Source of the DNA: Siphonodentalium dalli
Lineage: Eukaryota > Mollusca > Scaphopoda > Gadilida > Siphonodentaliidae
Assembly (NCBI GenBank): GCA_032622095.1
Contig: CP136066.1
Span: 53,474,609 to 53,538,608 of the forward strand
Direction of reading: 5' to 3'
DNA length: 64,000 nt
Shown: positions 11,601 through 26,600 of the stretch, piece after piece
Layout of the letters: each line of letters starts with the position of its first letter
How positions within the stretch are numbered: the stretch's first letter is position 1
The notes under the pieces: generated by a model
What the model saw: only the letters and a program-made list of their open reading frames with translations
Told to the model about the DNA's origin: nothing
Database searches by the model: none
Made by a program: the position numbers and the translations under genes

Positions 11601-14600
11601 CCCGATCTTGCCTTAGAAACGGTTACTAGGCAACTACCCGAAATTTGCAGGATAAACGAATTCTAGCTTATAACGTTGTAATTATACATCAGCGAATTGC
11701 GTTTCGATGCAACCAATATCCTAATGTGAAATTTAGATATACCTGACCATGCGCGAGTAAGTCAACTTTATTACAGAGACCAGAAACAACGTAATTTCCC
11801 GTAACATATCATGGCCCCATTGTTCAAGTAAGCTGTCTAGATCGTGTCTACTGTACTAACATGTGAAACATGCAACAAAATGTCATATATAGCGCCACAT
11901 TTCACTTAAACGCATTTTTTAAAATGAATTATAGCCTGCGCCCATGCGCATATTTTCCTAGCCATTTCTAGCGGGCAACCAATCCATATAGACACCTTTG
12001 CCAGCGCTGACTTCAATAGGCCAATTTAAATATATATATTAGTGGGTATGTCGTGTATAAGTACGTTATAAACCATTTATTTGTCATTGCGCTAGTCTGC
12101 GCATGCGCGAATAAATCAACTTCATATGCGATAGACCCTTCCCCATATGTAGCAGAACACTGGTTAGTATACGCGAGGGTAATTTAAACTGAAATTGTGG
12201 GTCTAAATTATGTCTGTTCTGTACACACACGGGGAACACGAAATTATATGCCGTAAATATAGCGGCACAGTTCGCTTAAAATATCGTATGTTTTTGTAGA
12301 TTATATGCTATGCGCATGCGCATATATTTCTACCCGATACTAGCGGTCAACCATTCCATACGCACCATGGGCGCCGCTGACATATGTGGGGGCAATTTAA
12401 ATATAAATCAGTGGGTCTGACACTCGTTATACTATATATAAATTTGCTACCGAATCATGTCGTCGCTGCACCGAAATATCGGTGTTACAGGATATAGTCA
12501 CGGTTCGTTTGCACCTAAATATCGGTGTTACGGGTTCAAAGGGTTAAGGAGATTCATGCCCTATAACTCACCGATATATTAGTGCCTGTCTTTTCATTAA
12601 GGAGATTCATGCCCTATAACTCACCGATATATTAATGCCTGTCTTTTCGTTGAGGTGATTCATGCCCTATAACTCACCAATATATTAGTGCCTGTCTTTT
12701 CATTAAGGAGATTCATGCCCTATAACTCACCGATATATTAATGCCTGTCTTTTCGTTGAGGCAATTCATGCCCTATAACTCACCGATATATTAATGCCTG
12801 TCTTTTCGTTGAGGTGATTCACGCCCTATAACTCACCGATATATTAATGCCTGTCTTTTCATTAAGGAGATTCATGCCCTATAACTCACCTTTATATTAG
12901 TGCCTGTCTTTTCATTAAGGAGATTCATGCCCTATAACTCACCGATATATTAATGCCTGTCTTTTCGTTGAGGTGATTCATGCCCTATAACTCACCGATA
13001 TATTAGTGCCTGTCTTTTCATTGAGGTGATTCATGCCCTATAACTCACCGATATATTAATGCCTGTCTTTTCGTTGAGGTGATTCACGCCCTATAACTCA
13101 CCAATATATTAATGCCTGTCTTTTCATTAAGGAGATTCATGCCCTATAACTCACCGATATATTAATGCCTGTCTTTTCATTAAGGAGATTCATGCCCTAT
13201 AACTCACCTTTATATTAGTGCCTGTCTTTTCGTTGAGGTGATTCATGCCCTATAACTCACCGATATATTAATGCCTGTCTTTTCATTAAGGAGATTCATG
13301 CCCTATAACTCACCTTTATATTAATGCCTGTCTTTTCATTAAGGAGATTCATGCCCTATAACTCACCTTTATATTAATGCCTGTCTTTTCGTTGAGGTGA
13401 TTCATGCCCTATAACTCACCGACATATTAATGCCTGTCTTTTCATTAAGGAGATTCATGCCCTATAACTCACCTTTATATTAGTGCCTGTCTTTTCATTA
13501 AGGAGATTCATGCCCTATAACTCACCGATATATTAATGCCTGTCTTTTCGTTGAGGTGATTCATGCCCTATAACTCACCGATATATTAATGCCTGTCTTT
13601 TCATTGAGGTGATTCATGCCCTATAACTCAGCGATATATTAATGCCTGTCTTTTCGTTGAGGTGATTCATACCCTATAACTCACCGATATATTAATGCCT
13701 GTCTTTTCATTAAGGTGATTCATGCCCTATAACTCACCGATATATTAATGCCTGTCTTTTCATTAAGGAGATTCATGCCCTATAACTCACCGATATATTA
13801 ATGCCTGTCTTTTCGTTGAGGTGATTCATGCCCTATAACTCACCGATATATTAGTGCCTGTCTTTTCATTCAGACGATTCATGCCCTATAACTCACCTTT
13901 ATATTAATGCCTGTCTTTTCATTAAGGAGATTCATGCCCTATAACTCACCGATATATTAATGCCTGTCTTTTCATTAAGGTGATTCATGCCCTATAACTC
14001 ACCAATATATTAATGCCTGTCTTTTCATTAAGGAGATTCATGCCCTATAACTCACCGATATATTAATGCCTGTCTTTTCATTGAGGAGATTCATGCCCTA
14101 TAACTCACCTTTATATTAGTGCCTGTCTTTTCATTAAGGTGATTCATGCCCTATAACTCACCGATATATTAGTGCCAGTCTTTTCATTAAGGAGATTCAT
14201 GCCCTATAACTCACCGATATATTAATGCCTGTCTTTTCATTAAGGAGATTCATGCCCTATAACTCACCTTTATATTAGTGCCTGTCTTTTCATTAAGGAG
14301 ATTCATGCCCTATAACTCACCTTTATATTAATGCCTGTCTTTTCATTGAGGAGATTCATGCCCTATAACTCACCTTTATATTAATGCCTGTCTTTTCATT
14401 AAGGAGATTCATGCCCTATAACTCACCTTTATATTAGTGCCTGTCTTTTCATTAAGGAGATTCATCCCCTATAACTCACCTTTATATTAATGCCTGTCTT
14501 TTCATTGAGGAGATTCATGCCCTATAACTCACCAATATATTAATGCCTGTCTTTTCATTAAGGAGATTCATGCCCTATAACTCACCGATATATTAATGCC

Positions 14601-17600
14601 TGTCTTTTCATTAAGGAGATTCATGCCCTATAACTCACCTTTATATTAGTGCCTGTCTTTTCGTTGAGGTGATTCATGCCCTATAACTCACCGATATATT
14701 AATGCCTGTCTTTTCATTAAGGAGATTCATGCCCTATAACTCACCTTTATATTAATGCCTGTCTTTTCATTAAGGAGATTCATGCCCTATAACTCACCTT
14801 TATATTAATGCCTGTCTTTTCGTTGAGGTGATTCATGCCCTATAACTCACCGACATATTAATGCCTGTCTTTTCATTAAGGAGATTCATGCCCTATAATT
14901 CACCTTTATATTAGTGCCTGTCTTTTCATTAAGGAGATTCATGCCCTATAACTCACCGATATATTAATGCCTGTCTTTTCGTTGAGGTGATTCATGCCCT
15001 ATAACTCACCGATATATTAGTGCCTGTCTTTTCATTGAGGTGATTCATGCCCTATAACTCACTGATATATTAATGCCTGTCTTTTCGTTGAGGTGATTCA
15101 CGCCCTATAACTCACCTTTATATTAGTGCCTGTCTTTTCGTTGAGGCAATTCATGCCCTATAACTCACCTTTATATTAATGCCTGTCTTTTCATTAAGGA
15201 GATTCATGCCCTATAACTCACCTTTATATTAGTGCCTGTCTTTTCGTTGAGGCAATTCATGCCCTATAACTCACCGATATATTAATGCCTGTCTTTTCAT
15301 TAAGGAGATTCATGCCCTATAACTCACCAATATATTAATGCCTGTCTTTTCATTAAGGAGATTCATGCCCTATAACTCACCTTTATATTAGTGCCTGTCT
15401 TTTCGTTGAGGTGATTCATGCCCTATAACTCACCGATATATTAATGCCTGTCTTTTCATTAAGGAGATTCATGCACTATAACTCACCTTTATATTAATGC
15501 CTGTCTTTTCATTAAGGAGATTCATGCCCTATAACTCACCTTTATATTAGTGCCTGTCTTTTCGTTGAGGCAATTCATGCCCTATAACTCACAGATATAT
15601 TAATGCCTGTCTTTTCATTAAGGAGATTCATGCCCTATAGCTCACCAATATATTAATGCCTGTCTTTTCATTAAGGAGATTCATGCCCTATAACTCACCG
15701 ATATATTAATGCCTGTCTTTTCGTTAAGGAGATTCATGCCCTATAACTCACCGATATATTAATGCCTGTCTTTTCATTGAGGCAATTCATGCCCTATAAC
15801 TCACCGATATATTAATGCCTGTCTTTTCATTAAGGAGATTCATACCCTATAGCTCACCAATATATTAATGCCTGTCTTTTCATTAAGGAGATTCATGCCC
15901 TATAACTCACCGATATATTAATGCCTGTCATTTCATTAAGGAGATTCATGCCCTATAACTCACCGATATATTAGTGCCTGTCTTTTCATTAAGGAGATTC
16001 ATGCCCTATAACTCACCGATATATTAATGCCTGTCTTTTCGTTGAGGTGATTCATGCCCTATAACTCACCAATATATTAATGCCTGTCTTTTCATTAAGG
16101 AGATTCATGCCCTATAACTCACCGATATATTAGTGCCTGTCTTTTCATTAAGGAGATTCATGCCCTATAAATCACCTTTATATTAGTGCCTGTCTTTTCA
16201 TTAAGGAGATTCATGCCCTATAACTCACCGATATATTAATGCCTGTCTTTTCGTTGAGGTGATTCATGCCCTATAACTCACCGATATATTAATGCCTGTC
16301 TTTTCATTAAGGAGATTCATGCCCTATAGCTCACCGATATATTAGTGCCTGTCTTTTCATTAAGGAGATTCATGCCCTATAACTCACCTTTATATTAGTG
16401 CCTGTCTTTTCGTTGAGGCAATTCATGCCCTATAACTCACCTTTATATTAATGCCTGTCTTTTCATTAAGGAGATTCATGCCCTATAACTCACCGATATA
16501 TTAGTGCCTGTCTTTTCATTAAGGAGATTCATGCCCTATAACTCACCTTTATATTAGTGCCTGTCTTTTCGTTGAGGCAATTCATGCCCTATAACTCACC
16601 TTTATATTAATGCCTGTCTTTTCATTAAGGAGATTCATGCCTATAACTCACCTTTATATTAGTGCCTGTCTTTTCATTAAGGAGATTCATGCCCTATAAC
16701 TCACCGATATATTAATGCCTGTCTTTTCGTTGAGGCAATTCATGCCCTATAACTCACCGATATATTAATGCCTGTCTTTTCATTAAGGAGATTCATGCCC
16801 TATAGCTCACCAATATATTAATGCCTGTCTTTTCATTAAGGAGATTCATGCCCTATAACTCACCGATATATTAATGCCTGTCTTTTCGTTAAGGAGATTC
16901 ATGCCCTATAACTCACCGATATATTAATGCCTGTCTTTTCATTAAGGTGATTCATGCCCTATAACTCACCGATATATTAGTGCCTGTCTTTTCATTAAGG
17001 AGATTCATGCCCTATAACTCACCTTTATATTAGTGCCTGTCTTTTCGTTGAGGCAATTCATGCCCTATAACTCACCGATATATTAATGCCTGTCTTTTCA
17101 TTAAGGTGATTCATGCCCTATAACTCACCGATATATTAATGCCTGTCTTTTCATTAAGGAGATTCATGACCTATAACTCACCTTTATATTAGTGCCTGTC
17201 TTTTCGTTGAGGAGATTCATGCCCTATAACTCACCTTTATATTAGTGCCTGTCTTTTCATTAAGGAGATTCATGCCCTATAGCTCACCGATATATTAATG
17301 CCTGTCTTTTCATTAAGGAGATTCATGCCCTATAACTCACCTTTATATTAGTGCCTGTCTTTTCGTTGAGGCAATTCATGCCCTATAACTCACCGATATA
17401 TTAATGCCTGTCTTTTCGTTGAGGTGATTCATGCCCTATAACTCACCTTTGTATTAGTGCCTGTCTTTTCATTAAGGAGATTCATGCCCTATAACTCACC
17501 GATATATTAATGCCTGTCTTTTCATTAAGGTGATTCATGCCCTATAACTCACCGATATATTAGTGCCTGTCTTTTCATTAAGGAGATTCATGCCCTATAA

Positions 17601-20600
17601 CTCACCTTTATATTAGTGCCTGTCTTTTCGTTGAGGCAATTCATGCCCTATAACTCACCGATATATTAATGCCTGTCTTTTCATTAAGGTGATTCATGCC
17701 CTATAACTCACCGATATATTAATGCCTGTCTTTTCATTAAGGAGATTCATGCCCTATAACTCACCTTTATATTAGTGCCTGTCTTTTCGTTGAGGAGATT
17801 CATGCCCTATAACTCACCGATATATTAATGCCTGTCTTTTCATTGAGGTGATTCATGCCCTATAACTCACCTTTATATTAGTGCCTGTCTTTTCATTAAG
17901 GAGATTCATGCCCTATAACTCACCGATATATTAATGCCTGTCTTTTCATTAAGGTGATTCATGCCCTATAACTCACCGATATATTAATGCCTGTCTTTTC
18001 ATTAAGGAGATTCATGCCCTATAACTAACCTTTATATTAGTGCCTGTCTTTTCGTTGAGGCAATTCATGCCCTATAACTCACCGATATATTAATGCCTGT
18101 CTTTTCATTAAGGAGATTCATGCCCTATAGCTCACCAATATATTAATGCCTGTCTTTTCGTTGAGGCAATTCATGCCCTATAACTCACCGATATATTAAT
18201 GCCTGTCTTTTCATTAAGGAGATTCATGCCCTATAACTCACCGATATATTAGTGCCTGTCTTTTCATTAAGGAGATTCATGCCCTATAACTCACCTTTAT
18301 ATTAATGCCTGTCTTTTCATTAAGGAGATTCATGCCCTATAACTCACCTTTATATTAGTGCCTGTCTTTTCATTAAGGAGATTCATGCCCTATAACTCAC
18401 TGATATATTAATGCCTGTCTATTCGTTGAGGTGATTCATGCCCTATAACTCACCGATATATTAATGCCTGTCTTTTCATTAAGGAGATTCATGCCCTATA
18501 GCTCACCGATATATTAATGCCTGTCTTTTCATTAAGGAGATTCATGCCCTATAACTCACCGATATATTAATGCCTGTCTTTTCGTTAAGGAGATTCATGC
18601 CCTATAACTCACCGATATATTAATGCCTGTCTTTTCGTTAAGGAGATTCATGCCCTATAACTCACCGATATATTAATGCCTGTCTTTTCATTAAGGAGAT
18701 TCATGCCCTATAGCTCACCGATATATTAATGCCTGTCTTTTCATTAAGGAGATTCATGCCCTATAGCTCACCGATATATTAATGCCTGTCTTTTCATTAA
18801 GGAGATTCATGCCCTATAACTCACCGATATATTAATGCCTGTCTTTTCATTAAGGTGATTCATGCCCTATAACTCACCGATATATTAATGCCTGTCTTTT
18901 CATTAAGGAGATTCATGCCCTATAGCTCACCGATATATTAATGCCTGTCTTTTCATTAAGGAGATTCATGCCCTGTAACTCACCGATATATTAATGCCTG
19001 TCTTTTCGTTGAGGCAATTCATGCCCTATAACTCACCGATATATTAATGCCTGTCTTTTCATTAAGGTGATTCATGCCCTATAACTCACCGATATATTAA
19101 TGCCTGTCTTTTCATTAAGGAGATTCATGCCCTATAACTCACCGATATATTAATGCCTGTCTTTTCATTAAGGAGATTCATGCCCTATAACTCACCGATA
19201 TATTAATGCCTGTCTTTTCGTTGAGGCAATTCATGCCCTATAACTCACCTTTATATTAATGCCTGTCTTTTCATTAAGGAGATTCATGCCCTATAACTCA
19301 CCTTTATATTAGTGCCTGTCTTTTCATTAAGGAGATTCATGCCCTACAACTCACCTTTATATTAGTGCCTGTCTTTTCGTTGAGGCAATTCATGCCCTAT
19401 AACTCACCTTTATATTAATGCCTGTCTTTTCATTAAGGAGATTCATGCCCTATAACTCACTGATATATTAGTGCCTGTCTTTTCATTAAGGAGATTCATG
19501 CCCTATAACTCACCTTTATATTAGTGCCTGTCTTTTCGTTGAGGCAATTCATGCCCTATAACTCACCAATATATTAGTGCCTGTCTTTTCATTAAGGTGA
19601 TTCATGCCCTATAACTCACCGATATATTAATGCCTGTCTTTTCATTAAGGAGATTCATGCCCTATAACTCACCTTTATATTAGTGCCTGTCTTTTCGTTG
19701 AGGATATTCATGCCCTATAACTCACCGATATATTAATGCCTGTCTTTTCATTGAGGTGATTCATGCCCTATAACTCACCTTTATATTAGTGCCTGTCTTT
19801 TCATTAAGGAGATTCATGCCCTATAACTCACCGATATATTAATGCCTGTCTTTTCATTAAGGTGATTCATGCCCTATAACTCACCGATATATTAATGCCT
19901 GTCTTTTCATTAAGGAGATTCATGCCCTATAACTAACCTTTATATTAGTGCCTGTCTTTTCGTTGAGGCAATTCATGCCCTGTAACTCACTGATATATTA
20001 ATGCCTGTCTATTCGTTGAGGTGATTCATGCCCTATAACTCACCGATATATTAATGCCTGTCTTTTCATTAAGGAGATTCATGCCCTATAGCTCACCAAT
20101 ATATTAATGCCTGTCTTTTCGTTGAGGCAATTCATGCCCTATAACTCACTGATATATTAATGCCTGTCTATTCGTTGAGGTGATTCATGCCCTATAACTC
20201 ACCGATATATTAATGCCTGTCTTTTCATTAAGGTGATTCATGCCCTATAACTCACCGATATATTAATGCCTGTCTTTTCATTAAGGAGATTCATGCCCTA
20301 TAACTAACCTTTATATTAGTGCCTGTCTTTTCGTTGAGGCAATTCATGCCCTGTAACTCACTGATATATTAATGCCTGTCTATTCGTTGAGGTGATTCAT
20401 GCCCTATAACTCACCGATATATTAATGCCTGTCTTTTCATTAAGGAGATTCATGCCCTATAGCTCACCAATATATTAATGCCTGTCTTTTCGTTGAGGCA
20501 ATTCATGCCCTATAACTCACCGATATATTAATGCCTGTCTTTTCATTAAGGAGATTCATGCCCTATAACTCACCGATATATTAGTGCCTGTCTTTTCATT

Positions 20601-23600
20601 AAGGAGATTCATGCCCTATAACTCACCTTTATATTAATGCCTGTCTTTTCATTAAGGAGATTCATGCCCTATAACTCACCTTTATATTAGTGCCTGTCTT
20701 TTCATTAAGGAGATTCATGCCCTATAACTCACCGATATATTAGTGCCTGTCTTTTCATTAAGGAGATTCATGCCCTATAACTCACCTTTATATTAGTGCC
20801 TGTCTTTTCGTTGAGGCAATTCATGCCCTATAACTCACCTTTATATTAATGCCTGTCTTTTCATTAAGGAGATTCATGCCTATAACTCACCTTTATATTA
20901 GTGCCTGTCTTTTCATTAAGGAGATTCATGCCCTATAACTCACCGATATATTAATGCCTGTCTTTTCGTTGAGGCAATTCATGCCCTATAACTCACCGAT
21001 ATATTAATGCCTGTCTTTTCATTAAGGAGATTCATGCCCTATAGCTCACCAATATATTAATGCCTGTCTTTTCATTAAGGAGATTCATGCCCTATAACTC
21101 ACCGATATATTAATGCCTGTCTTTTCGTTAAGGAGATTCATGCCCTATAACTCACCGATATATTAATGCCTGTCTTTTCATTAAGGTGATTCATGCCCTA
21201 TAACTCACCGATATATTAGTGCCTGTCTTTTCATTAAGGAGATTCATGCCCTATAACTCACCTTTATATTAGTGCCTGTCTTTTCGTTGAGGCAATTCAT
21301 GCCCTATAACTCACCGATATATTAATGCCTGTCTTTTCATTAAGGTGATTCATGCCCTATAACTCACCGATATATTAATGCCTGTCTTTTCATTAAGGAG
21401 ATTCATGACCTATAACTCACCTTTATATTAGTGCCTGTCTTTTCGTTGAGGAGATTCATGCCCTATAACTCACCTTTATATTAGTGCCTGTCTTTTCATT
21501 AAGGAGATTCATGCCCTATAGCTCACCGATATATTAATGCCTGTCTTTTCATTAAGGAGATTCATGCCCTATAACTCACCTTTATATTAGTGCCTGTCTT
21601 TTCGTTGAGGCAATTCATGCCCTATAACTCACCGATATATTAATGCCTGTCTTTTCGTTGAGGTGATTCATGCCCTATAACTCACCTTTATATTAGTGCC
21701 TGTCTTTTCATTAAGGAGATTCATGCCCTATAGCTCACCGATATATTAATGCCTGTCTTTTCATTAAGGAGATTCATGCCCTATAACTCACCTTTATATT
21801 AGTGCCTGTCTTTTCGTTGAGGCAATTCATGCCCTATAACTCACCGATATATTAATGCCTGTCTTTTCATTAAGGAGATTCATGCCCTATAGCTCACCAA
21901 TATATTAATGCCTGTCTTTTCGTTGAGGCAATTCATGCCCTATAACTCACCGATATATTAATGCCTGTCTTTTCATTAAGGAGATTCATGCCCTATAACT
22001 CACCGATATATTAGTGCCTGTCTTTTCATTAAGGAGATTCATGCCCTATAACTCACCTTTATATTAATGCCTGTCTTTTCATTAAGGAGATTCATGCCCT
22101 ATAACTCACCTTTATATTAGTGCCTGTCTTTTCATTAAGGAGATTCATGCCCTATAACTCACTGATATATTAATGCCTGTCTATTCGTTGAGGTGATTCA
22201 TGCCCTATAACTCACCGATATATTAATGCCTGTCTTTTCATTAAGGAGATTCATGCCCTATAGCTCACCGATATATTAATGCCTGTCTTTTCATTAAGGA
22301 GATTCATGCCCTATAACTCACCGATATATTAATGCCTGTCTTTTCGTTAAGGAGATTCATGCCCTATAACTCACCGATATATTAATGCCTGTCTTTTCGT
22401 TAAGGAGATTCATGCCCTATAACTCACCGATATATTAATGCCTGTCTTTTCATTAAGGAGATTCATGCCCTATAGCTCACCGATATATTAATGCCTGTCT
22501 TTTCATTAAGGAGATTCATGCCCTATAGCTCACCGATATATTAATGCCTGTCTTTTCATTAAGGAGATTCATGCCCTATAACTCACCGATATATTAATGC
22601 CTGTCTTTTCATTAAGGTGATTCATGCCCTATAACTCACCGATATATTAATGCCTGTCTTTTCATTAAGGAGATTCATGCCCTATAGCTCACCGATATAT
22701 TAATGCCTGTCTTTTCATTAAGGAGATTCATGCCCTGTAACTCACCGATATATTAATGCCTGTCTTTTCGTTGAGGCAATTCATGCCCTATAACTCACCG
22801 ATATATTAATGCCTGTCTTTTCATTAAGGTGATTCATGCCCTATAACTCACCGATATATTAATGCCTGTCTTTTCATTAAGGAGATTCATGCCCTATAAC
22901 TCACCGATATATTAATGCCTGTCTTTTCATTAAGGAGATTCATGCCCTATAACTCACCGATATATTAATGCCTGTCTTTTCGTTGAGGCAATTCATGCCC
23001 TATAACTCACCTTTATATTAATGCCTGTCTTTTCATTAAGGAGATTCATGCCCTATAACTCACCTTTATATTAGTGCCTGTCTTTTCATTAAGGAGATTC
23101 ATGCCCTACAACTCACCTTTATATTAGTGCCTGTCTTTTCGTTGAGGCAATTCATGCCCTATAACTCACCTTTATATTAATGCCTGTCTTTTCATTAAGG
23201 AGATTCATGCCCTATAACTCACTGATATATTAGTGCCTGTCTTTTCATTAAGGAGATTCATGCCCTATAACTCACCTTTATATTAGTGCCTGTCTTTTCG
23301 TTGAGGCAATTCATGCCCTATAACTCACCAATATATTAGTGCCTGTCTTTTCATTAAGGTGATTCATGCCCTATAACTCACCGATATATTAATGCCTGTC
23401 TTTTCATTAAGGAGATTCATGCCCTATAACTCACCTTTATATTAGTGCCTGTCTTTTCGTTGAGGATATTCATGCCCTATAACTCACCGATATATTAATG
23501 CCTGTCTTTTCATTGAGGTGATTCATGCCCTATAACTCACCTTTATATTAGTGCCTGTCTTTTCATTAAGGAGATTCATGCCCTATAACTCACCGATATA

Positions 23601-26600
23601 TTAATGCCTGTCTTTTCATTAAGGTGATTCATGCCCTATAACTCACCGATATATTAATGCCTGTCTTTTCATTAAGGAGATTCATGCCCTATAACTAACC
23701 TTTATATTAGTGCCTGTCTTTTCGTTGAGGCAATTCATGCCCTGTAACTCACTGATATATTAATGCCTGTCTATTCGTTGAGGTGATTCATGCCCTATAA
23801 CTCACCGATATATTAATGCCTGTCTTTTCATTAAGGAGATTCATGCCCTATAGCTCACCAATATATTAATGCCTGTCTTTTCGTTGAGGCAATTCATGCC
23901 CTATAACTCACTGATATATTAATGCCTGTCTATTCGTTGAGGTGATTCATGCCCTATAACTCACCGATATATTAATGCCTGTCTTTTCATTAAGGTGATT
24001 CATGCCCTATAACTCACCGATATATTAATGCCTGTCTTTTCATTAAGGAGATTCATGCCCTATAACTAACCTTTATATTAGTGCCTGTCTTTTCGTTGAG
24101 GCAATTCATGCCCTGTAACTCACTGATATATTAATGCCTGTCTATTCGTTGAGGTGATTCATGCCCTATAACTCACCGATATATTAATGCCTGTCTTTTC
24201 ATTAAGGAGATTCATGCCCTATAGCTCACCAATATATTAATGCCTGTCTTTTCGTTGAGGCAATTCATGCCCTATAACTCACCGATATATTAATGCCTGT
24301 CTTTTCATTAAGGAGATTCATGCCCTATAACTCACCGATATATTAGTGCCTGTCTTTTCATTAAGGAGATTCATGCCCTATAACTCACCTTTATATTAAT
24401 GCCTGTCTTTTCATTAAGGAGATTCATGCCCTATAACTCACCTTTATATTAGTGCCTGTCTTTTCATTAAGGAGATTCATGCCCTATAACTCACCGATAT
24501 ATTAGTGCCTGTCTTTTCATTAAGGAGATTCATGCCCTATAACTCACCTTTATATTAGTGCCTGTCTTTTCGTTGAGGCAATTCATGCCCTATAACTCAC
24601 CTTTATATTAATGCCTGTCTTTTCATTAAGGAGATTCATGCCTATAACTCACCTTTATATTAGTGCCTGTCTTTTCATTAAGGAGATTCATGCCCTATAA
24701 CTCACCGATATATTAATGCCTGTCTTTTCGTTGAGGCAATTCATGCCCTATAACTCACCGATATATTAATGCCTGTCTTTTCATTAAGGAGATTCATGCC
24801 CTATAGCTCACCAATATATTAATGCCTGTCTTTTCATTAAGGAGATTCATGCCCTATAACTCACCGATATATTAATGCCTGTCTTTTCGTTAAGGAGATT
24901 CATGCCCTATAACTCACCGATATATTAATGCCTGTCTTTTCATTAAGGTGATTCATGCCCTATAACTCACCGATATATTAGTGCCTGTCTTTTCATTAAG
25001 GAGATTCATGCCCTATAACTCACCTTTATATTAGTGCCTGTCTTTTCGTTGAGGCAATTCATGCCCTATAACTCACCGATATATTAATGCCTGTCTTTTC
25101 ATTAAGGTGATTCATGCCCTATAACTCACCGATATATTAATGCCTGTCTTTTCATTAAGGAGATTCATGACCTATAACTCACCTTTATATTAGTGCCTGT
25201 CTTTTCGTTGAGGAGATTCATGCCCTATAACTCACCTTTATATTAGTGCCTGTCTTTTCATTAAGGAGATTCATGCCCTATAGCTCACCGATATATTAAT
25301 GCCTGTCTTTTCATTAAGGAGATTCATGCCCTATAACTCACCTTTATATTAGTGCCTGTCTTTTCGTTGAGGCAATTCATGCCCTATAACTCACCGATAT
25401 ATTAATGCCTGTCTTTTCGTTGAGGTGATTCATGCCCTATAACTCACCTTTGTATTAGTGCCTGTCTTTTCATTAAGGAGATTCATGCCCTATAACTCAC
25501 CGATATATTAATGCCTGTCTTTTCATTAAGGTGATTCATGCCCTATAACTCACCGATATATTAGTGCCTGTCTTTTCATTAAGGAGATTCATGCCCTATA
25601 ACTCACCTTTATATTAGTGCCTGTCTTTTCGTTGAGGCAATTCATGCCCTATAACTCACCGATATATTAATGCCTGTCTTTTCATTAAGGTGATTCATGC
25701 CCTATAACTCACCGATATATTAATGCCTGTCTTTTCATTAAGGAGATTCATGCCCTATAACTCACCTTTATATTAGTGCCTGTCTTTTCGTTGAGGAGAT
25801 TCATGCCCTATAACTCACCGATATATTAATGCCTGTCTTTTCATTGAGGTGATTCATGCCCTATAACTCACCTTTATATTAGTGCCTGTCTTTTCATTAA
25901 GGAGATTCATGCCCTATAACTCACCGATATATTAATGCCTGTCTTTTCATTAAGGTGATTCATGCCCTATAACTCACCGATATATTAATGCCTGTCTTTT
26001 CATTAAGGAGATTCATGCCCTATAACTAACCTTTATATTAGTGCCTGTCTTTTCGTTGAGGCAATTCATGCCCTATAACTCACCGATATATTAATGCCTG
26101 TCTTTTCATTAAGGAGATTCATGCCCTATAGCTCACCAATATATTAATGCCTGTCTTTTCGTTGAGGCAATTCATGCCCTATAACTCACCGATATATTAA
26201 TGCCTGTCTTTTCATTAAGGAGATTCATGCCCTATAACTCACCGATATATTAGTGCCTGTCTTTTCATTAAGGAGATTCATGCCCTATAACTCACCTTTA
26301 TATTAATGCCTGTCTTTTCATTAAGGAGATTCATGCCCTATAACTCACCTTTATATTAGTGCCTGTCTTTTCATTAAGGAGATTCATGCCCTATAACTCA
26401 CTGATATATTAATGCCTGTCTATTCGTTGAGGTGATTCATGCCCTATAACTCACCGATATATTAATGCCTGTCTTTTCATTAAGGAGATTCATGCCCTAT
26501 AGCTCACCGATATATTAATGCCTGTCTTTTCATTAAGGAGATTCATGCCCTATAACTCACCGATATATTAATGCCTGTCTTTTCGTTAAGGAGATTCATG

